Shown in pieces: positions 59,039-64,000 of a stretch of 64,000 bases of DNA; the first letter of the stretch is position 1, and every line of letters starts with the position of its first letter. The position numbers and the translations under genes were made by a program. The notes under the pieces were generated by a model, which was not told the origin of the DNA, did not search any database, and saw nothing but the letters and a program-made list of their open reading frames with translations. Source of the stretch: Verrucomicrobiota bacterium. Lineage in GTDB: Bacteria > Verrucomicrobiota > Verrucomicrobiia > Verrucomicrobiales > Verrucomicrobiaceae. The DNA lies in NCBI GenBank assembly GCA_026397715.1, contig JAPLUN010000414.1, forward strand, positions 1-64,000, written 5' to 3'.

Positions 59039-60319
59039 ATGCTGCGCCACTTCCTGTTTCTGCTTTTTGCCACCGCCACCTTTGCCGCGGATGAATTCCC
59101 CCTCGTGCCCGCGCAGAGGTGCCATCCACGCAACGGACTGCCAAACTTCTTTGCCAAGGCGAACACGGCGGGTGCGGAGATCAAGATCGGCTACCTCGGT
59201 GGGTCCATTACTGCCCAGAACGGCTGGCGTCCCATGACCCTGAACTGCTTTCAAAAGATTTATCCAAAAGCAAAGTTTAGTGAGATCAATGCGGCCATCG
59301 GTGGCACGGGCTCAGACCTGGGTGTGTTTCGTTTGAACCAGGACGTGCTGGATCACAAGCCGGACCTGTTGTTCGTCGAGTTCGCGGTGAATGATGGCGG
59401 TGCGTCGCCGGAGCAGATCTTCCGCTGCATGGAGGGCATCGTGCGCCAGACCTGGAAGGCGTTGCCGGAATGCGACATCTGCTTCGTCTACACTCTGACC
59501 GAAGCGCTCGCGCCAGCGATGCTGGAAGGGAAATTTCAACGCTCCGCGAGTGCGATGGAGAAGATTGCCGATCACTACGGCATCCCGACGATTCACATGG
59601 GCATGGAAGTGGCGAAGCTGGCGAAGGAAGGCAAGATGGTGTGGAAGGCGAAGCTGCCGAAGACGGACGAGGAGAAGAAGGCGCTCGAAGGAAAATTCGT
59701 TTTTGCGCCGGACGGCGTGCATCCGCATCCTGAAACCGGACATGAATTGTACCTTGAGGCAATTGTGATGTCTCAGGATGAGATTGAAGCCGCCTCGAAA
59801 AAGACCGGCCCACATGTGCTGGGCGCACCCTTCATCGCTACCAATTACGAGCAGGCCAAGCTGCTGCCGATCAGTGCTGCGACGCTGTCGAAGGGATTCA
59901 CGCTGCTGGATCCGAAGACGGATGATTTCGGCAAACGCTGGGCTAATCGCATGACTTCGCTGCACAAAGGTTCACAGCCCGGCGAGACGATCAGCTTCAA
60001 GTTCAAAGGCACGCGCTGCTCCATCTATGACATCATCGGTCCGGACTGCGGGCAGGTCAGTGTGACGCTGGATGATCAGCCCGCGAAGATCGTGCCGCGC
60101 TTTGATGCGTACTGCACCTACCACCGCCTCAGCGCGCTGGTGATCGGCAGTGACCTCGAAGACAAGGTGCATACCGTGAAGATCGAGATCGATGCGAAGC
60201 AGCCGGACAAGGCGACGATCCTCGCGAAGAACGGTAACAAGATCGACAAGCCGGAGCGCTTTGATGCCACGGCCTTTTATCCGGGTGCTATCCTGCTGGT
60301 GGGCGAGCTGGTGCCGTAA
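59039..60319 (+). CDS. Secreted SGNH/GDSL hydrolase
   Basis: Signal peptide; 'KIGYLGGSITAQNGWRP', 'LLFVEFAVNDGG', 'DGVHPHPETGHELYLEAI'. Confidence 0.85.
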   Translation: MLRHFLFLLFATATFAADEFPLVPAQRCHPRNGLPNFFAKANTAGAEIKIGYLGGSITAQNGWRPMTLNCFQKIYPKAKFSEINAAIGGTGSDLGVFRLNQDVLDHKPDLLFVEFAVNDGGASPEQIFRCMEGIVRQTWKALPECDICFVYTLTEALAPAMLEGKFQRSASAMEKIADHYGIPTIHMGMEVAKLAKEGKMVWKAKLPKTDEEKKALEGKFVFAPDGVHPHPETGHELYLEAIVMSQDEIEAASKKTGPHVLGAPFIATNYEQAKLLPISAATLSKGFTLLDPKTDDFGKRWANRMTSLHKGSQPGETISFKFKGTRCSIYDIIGPDCGQVSVTLDDQPAKIVPRFDAYCTYHRLSALVIGSDLEDKVHTVKIEIDAKQPDKATILAKNGNKIDKPERFDATAFYPGAILLVGELVP

Positions 60320-60508
60320 GGTGGTCAGGTGGAATATCACTCGTTTTGCCGCAGACGTTCCCCACATCCTTTCCTTCTCCATAAGTGAATATTCCTCATG
60401 GATGAGGAGTTGGGTGAACCGCTGTTAAGAGTCGTTTAAACCCTGATTCATTACCGCGAAGAGAAGCAAGTCATATTGTTATGAAAATAATAATATGTCC
60501 TGTTTTCT

Positions 60509-63500
60509 ATGAGCCACGACCCTGCCCGCGTCGAGCAGCTCTTCAATGAAGCGCTCGAACGTGCAAACCACATTGAGCGCCATGTCTTTCTCACAGGAGC
60601 TTGTGGGAACGATACGGCGTTGTGGAATGAGGTCTGGGACCGTCTGCGCAATCACCCCGGCAATGCTGGCCAGCAGCGCCGCACGCGGGGGATCCGGGTG
60701 CCGAAAGCTCCTGGCCATGGGACCTTGGAAGAGAAGCCGGGGGACATGATCGGCCCTTACCGGCTGCTGCAAATCATTGAAGACAGCACGAACAGCACGA
60801 TGTGGATGGCGGAGCGAAACGCGCGCGTGGCGGAGTTCGTGACCATCAAGATCATCGCCGCAGGCGCGAATGACTTTTTGATCCGCTATGAAGCCCAGAA
60901 GCATGGGCTGGCGCTGCTGGATCACCCCGATATCGCCCGGCCGCACGCCTGTGGCATGACCCCCGGCGGCAGGCCCTACCTCGTCACGGAGCTGCTGCAT
61001 GGGACGCCCATCACCCAGTTTTGCGACGATCAAAAGCTCTCGCTGCTGACACGCGTTCGCTTGTTCATTCAGGTTTGTGATGCCATCCACCATGCCCACC
61101 AGAAAGGGGTTGTGCATGGAGATCTGCAGCCTTCCAACTTGCTCGTCCGATGGGGCGATCAAGGTCAGCCAGTGCTGAAGGTGACGGACTTTGGCATCGC
61201 CATGGCGATGAACCATGCCCTTGTCACACCCACGGGGCAGCTGCGGGCGCCTGCCGCCTACCTGTCTCCCGAGCACGTGGCCGCCAAGGCGATTGATGCA
61301 CGCACGGACATCTACTCGCTGGGCATGCTGCTGTATGAAATGATCACAGGACGGCTGCCAATTCCCACGCCCAGAGACGCGGCGGAGCACCTGAATGAGG
61401 TGAAGAAGGTGGTGTGTGAGACGCTTGTGGAAAAGCCGTCCGCCCTGCTTCGCTCTTTGCCGAAAGCACAGATCACCGGCCTCGCCCTGAACCGCAAGCT
61501 GGAGACCGCCACCTACCCCGAACTGCTGGAGCAGCATTTCGACTGGGTGGTGATGCGTGCCTTGGAAAAGCGGCCTGAAAGCCGGTACCCGAGCCTGGAT
61601 GCGATGGAGAATGACTTTCTACCCTACCTCAAGGAAGCGGCGGCTCAGGAAGAAAAGCCGGCAGTCCAGGGTACTGCGCTGGGCAGTTTCATCAGTGATC
61701 ACCGGGGATTGTTCGCTCTCGCGGCCATGCTGGTGCTGCTGGTGGCAGGCGGCATGGCAGTCATGGGCTGGCTGTTGGTGAAGGAGAAGCAGGAAGAGGT
61801 GCGCGTAACCGTCAAACAAAAGGCCGAGTCCTATTCCATGACCTCCCGCTTTCTGCAGGAGATGTTTGCCTTTTTGACGCCGGAAACTGTGAAGGGAAAA
61901 GACACCACGCTGGTGAAAGGCATGCTGGATGCGGCCGTCGAACACCTGGACGAACTGACCGACAATGCTGAGTCTGGAGCGCGGGCGCAGGAGACGATCG
62001 GGCTGACCTATCTGGCACTGTCAGAACCGCTGGATGCGCAAAAGCAGTTCCAGGGTGCCCTTGAGAAGCGCAAGCTGGCGCTCGGTGGTGCGCACCGAGA
62101 CACCCTGCGCTCCATGAGGCAGCTGGCGACAGCCATGGATGCCGAAGGACGGTATGTGGATGCGGAGACGCTGCTGCGCAGGACCTTGAGCGCCCAGCAA
62201 AAAGCACTGGGCCCGGACCACCCCGACACCTTTGTGACCATCACTGTGCTGGCGGCGGTTTGTGATGACCAAGAGAAACACCTGGAGGCCGAGACGTTGT
62301 TTCTCAATCTCTACCAGGTGCAGAAACGTGTGCTCGGCCCGGACCACCTCGATACTTTCGCGACCCTCGGCAATCTGGCGAATTCATACACTCAGCAGGG
62401 CAAGCATGCCGAGGCCATGAAACGACGTGGCGAGCAGGTGGATGGGATGCGCCGTGTGCTGGGTGCGAGTGATCCACGCACCCTCATCACGATGAACATT
62501 GCGGCCCAAGCCTGTGAGAAGGCGGGCATGCCATCGGACGCTGAGAAGCTGTATTTCGGCGCGCTGGAGGTTTTGAAAAAGTCGCTCGGAGCGGAGCACC
62601 CTGACACCTTGGTACAGGCAGATCAGGTGGCCCTGATGCTGGGACGCCGCGGGCGGCATGTGGAAGCGCTGAGGCTGCATCACGAATGCCTGGACGCCAA
62701 ACGTCGCATGCTCGGCCCGAAAGACCCGCAGACGCTGCTTTCGATGAAGAATCTGGCGAACGAGTATGAGGCGCAGGGTCGGCACGCCGAATCCGAAGCT
62801 TCCCAGCAGCAGGTGCTGGAGACCATGAAAACAGCCTTCCCCCCGGAGCATCCTGAAATCATCGCGCAGATGGACACCGTGGCCCAAGTCTATGACACCC
62901 ACGGGCGCTACGCCGAGGCCACGAAACTCCGGCAGGAATCTCTGGTGGTGAAACGGCGTGTGCTGGGCGCCACGCATGTGCAAACTCTGCGCTCCATGCA
63001 GCAGCTGGCCTCATCGCTCGATGCGGATGGCAAACATGCACAAGCCACCACGCTTCAGCTTGAGACGCTGGAAATCATGAAGACGGCCTACGGCCCGGGG
63101 GACCCTGATGTGCTGGCGCAGATGCATGCCATGGCGGCCATGCATGACCGGCATGGTGACCACGCGCAGGCTGAAAAGATTTACCAAGATCTGCTGCAGA
63201 TTCAGCAGCGCGTCCTTGGCTACGAACATGTGGAGACACTCGCCACGCTGTCCGGCCTGGCGGCAACGCAGCGGCATGCAGGCCGACTCGACGAGGCAGA
63301 GGCGCTGTATCAGCAGGTGCTGGATCTGCAGCGCAAGCGCACACCCGCAGACACCGCTGCGGTGGCCGCCGCCTCCGCAGACCTCGGGAGCTTGTGGCTG
63401 CAAACTGGACTCACCGCCAAGGCAGAACCGCTGCTTCGCGACTGCCTTGAGCAGTGCATCAAACACCAGCCTGAGCATTGGCTGCGCTTCAATGTCGAGA

Positions 63501-63769
63501 GCCTGCTGGGCGGGGCTCTGCTGCATCAGAAAAAGTACACCGAGGCAGGACCGCTGCTGCAATCTGGTTACGAGGGGTTGAATGCGCACGCTGGCATGCT
63601 TGCGGTTCAGGATCGCTTTCGGCTCCGCGACGCCATTGTGCGTCTTGCTCAATTCAACGATGCCACCGGCAATGCTGTTCAAGCGGCCCAGTGGCGGCAG
63701 AAACTCGCCGAGTTTGATCAGCCACGGGTTGTCTCAAGCACCCCGAAACTCAGCATGAGCACGAGGTAG
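60509..63769 (+). CDS. Ser/Thr protein kinase-like protein with TM and C-terminal TPR repeats; atypical catalytic motifs
   Basis: 'VTIKIIAAG', 'VVHGDLQPSNLLV', 'VTDFGIAMA', 'DARTDIYSLGMLLYEMITG'; repeated 'LGPDHPDTFVTITVLAAVCDDQEKHLEAE'-type TPRs. Confidence 0.9.
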   Translation: MSHDPARVEQLFNEALERANHIERHVFLTGACGNDTALWNEVWDRLRNHPGNAGQQRRTRGIRVPKAPGHGTLEEKPGDMIGPYRLLQIIEDSTNSTMWMAERNARVAEFVTIKIIAAGANDFLIRYEAQKHGLALLDHPDIARPHACGMTPGGRPYLVTELLHGTPITQFCDDQKLSLLTRVRLFIQVCDAIHHAHQKGVVHGDLQPSNLLVRWGDQGQPVLKVTDFGIAMAMNHALVTPTGQLRAPAAYLSPEHVAAKAIDARTDIYSLGMLLYEMITGRLPIPTPRDAAEHLNEVKKVVCETLVEKPSALLRSLPKAQITGLALNRKLETATYPELLEQHFDWVVMRALEKRPESRYPSLDAMENDFLPYLKEAAAQEEKPAVQGTALGSFISDHRGLFALAAMLVLLVAGGMAVMGWLLVKEKQEEVRVTVKQKAESYSMTSRFLQEMFAFLTPETVKGKDTTLVKGMLDAAVEHLDELTDNAESGARAQETIGLTYLALSEPLDAQKQFQGALEKRKLALGGAHRDTLRSMRQLATAMDAEGRYVDAETLLRRTLSAQQKALGPDHPDTFVTITVLAAVCDDQEKHLEAETLFLNLYQVQKRVLGPDHLDTFATLGNLANSYTQQGKHAEAMKRRGEQVDGMRRVLGASDPRTLITMNIAAQACEKAGMPSDAEKLYFGALEVLKKSLGAEHPDTLVQADQVALMLGRRGRHVEALRLHHECLDAKRRMLGPKDPQTLLSMKNLANEYEAQGRHAESEASQQQVLETMKTAFPPEHPEIIAQMDTVAQVYDTHGRYAEATKLRQESLVVKRRVLGATHVQTLRSMQQLASSLDADGKHAQATTLQLETLEIMKTAYGPGDPDVLAQMHAMAAMHDRHGDHAQAEKIYQDLLQIQQRVLGYEHVETLATLSGLAATQRHAGRLDEAEALYQQVLDLQRKRTPADTAAVAAASADLGSLWLQTGLTAKAEPLLRDCLEQCIKHQPEHWLRFNVESLLGGALLHQKKYTEAGPLLQSGYEGLNAHAGMLAVQDRFRLRDAIVRLAQFNDATGNAVQAAQWRQKLAEFDQPRVVSSTPKLSMSTR

Positions 63770-64000
63770 GGGCGTTTGCAGTTGTTGATCGTCGTTGACG
63801 ATGGTTGACGGTTGTTTCAGAGGGAGACGCTCAGACGATGGAATGAAGTCCTCGCGCCATGTGGCAGCTATGTTTTTGTGGGGGACTACCTGTCTGCGTC
63901 ATCGCAAGCAAAGCTCAAGCATCGTCCATTTCGTCGGCACGACGGCATAGACTGTCTCCCCAGAAGGTCGCGACGAGCAGGCTGCTGAGAGCGAGGAGGC

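Noticed and set aside
63780-63830. Short gttgacg-type direct repeats at window end
   Set aside because: Too short and imperfect to support a feature.

Overview
Gene-dense, high-GC bacterial chromosome segment. The gene style (two DUF1501 proteins, sulfatase, GH99/WbsX-like protein, TPR kinase, M56 protein) suggests Verrucomicrobiota, but this is inference because no rRNA is present. Housekeeping landmarks: opgH, hemC, hemA, a ccsA-like gene, apt, glnD, the rpmH-rnpA-yidD-yidC-jag block, rplS, nadC, infA, glmS and selO. The most unusual locus is 26123..30958. There a BlaI/MecI repressor gene precedes a 1476-aa protein that reads as a BlaR1-like M56 metalloprotease (HELAH intact), then a PBP2/FtsI-like transpeptidase domain with degraded catalytic motifs (SxxK->AVFQ, KTG->ATG), then an MreC-like domain and a duplicated C-terminal module. 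A 25-bp near-palindrome overlaps the repressor start codon. Other accessory signals: an integron-cassette-like run of small same-strand genes separated by a repeated ~100-bp element (54.6-58.0 kb); an NTase-type toxin/antitoxin-like pair between hemA and hemC with an apparent one-base frameshift; a Ser/Thr kinase-TPR protein lacking the glycine loop and catalytic-loop Lys; an ankyrin/CsgG-like/propeller operon; three Gly/Tyr/His-rich lipoprotein paralogs; and several dispersed palindromic repeats. All family calls come from reading motifs in the translations; no database search was run.
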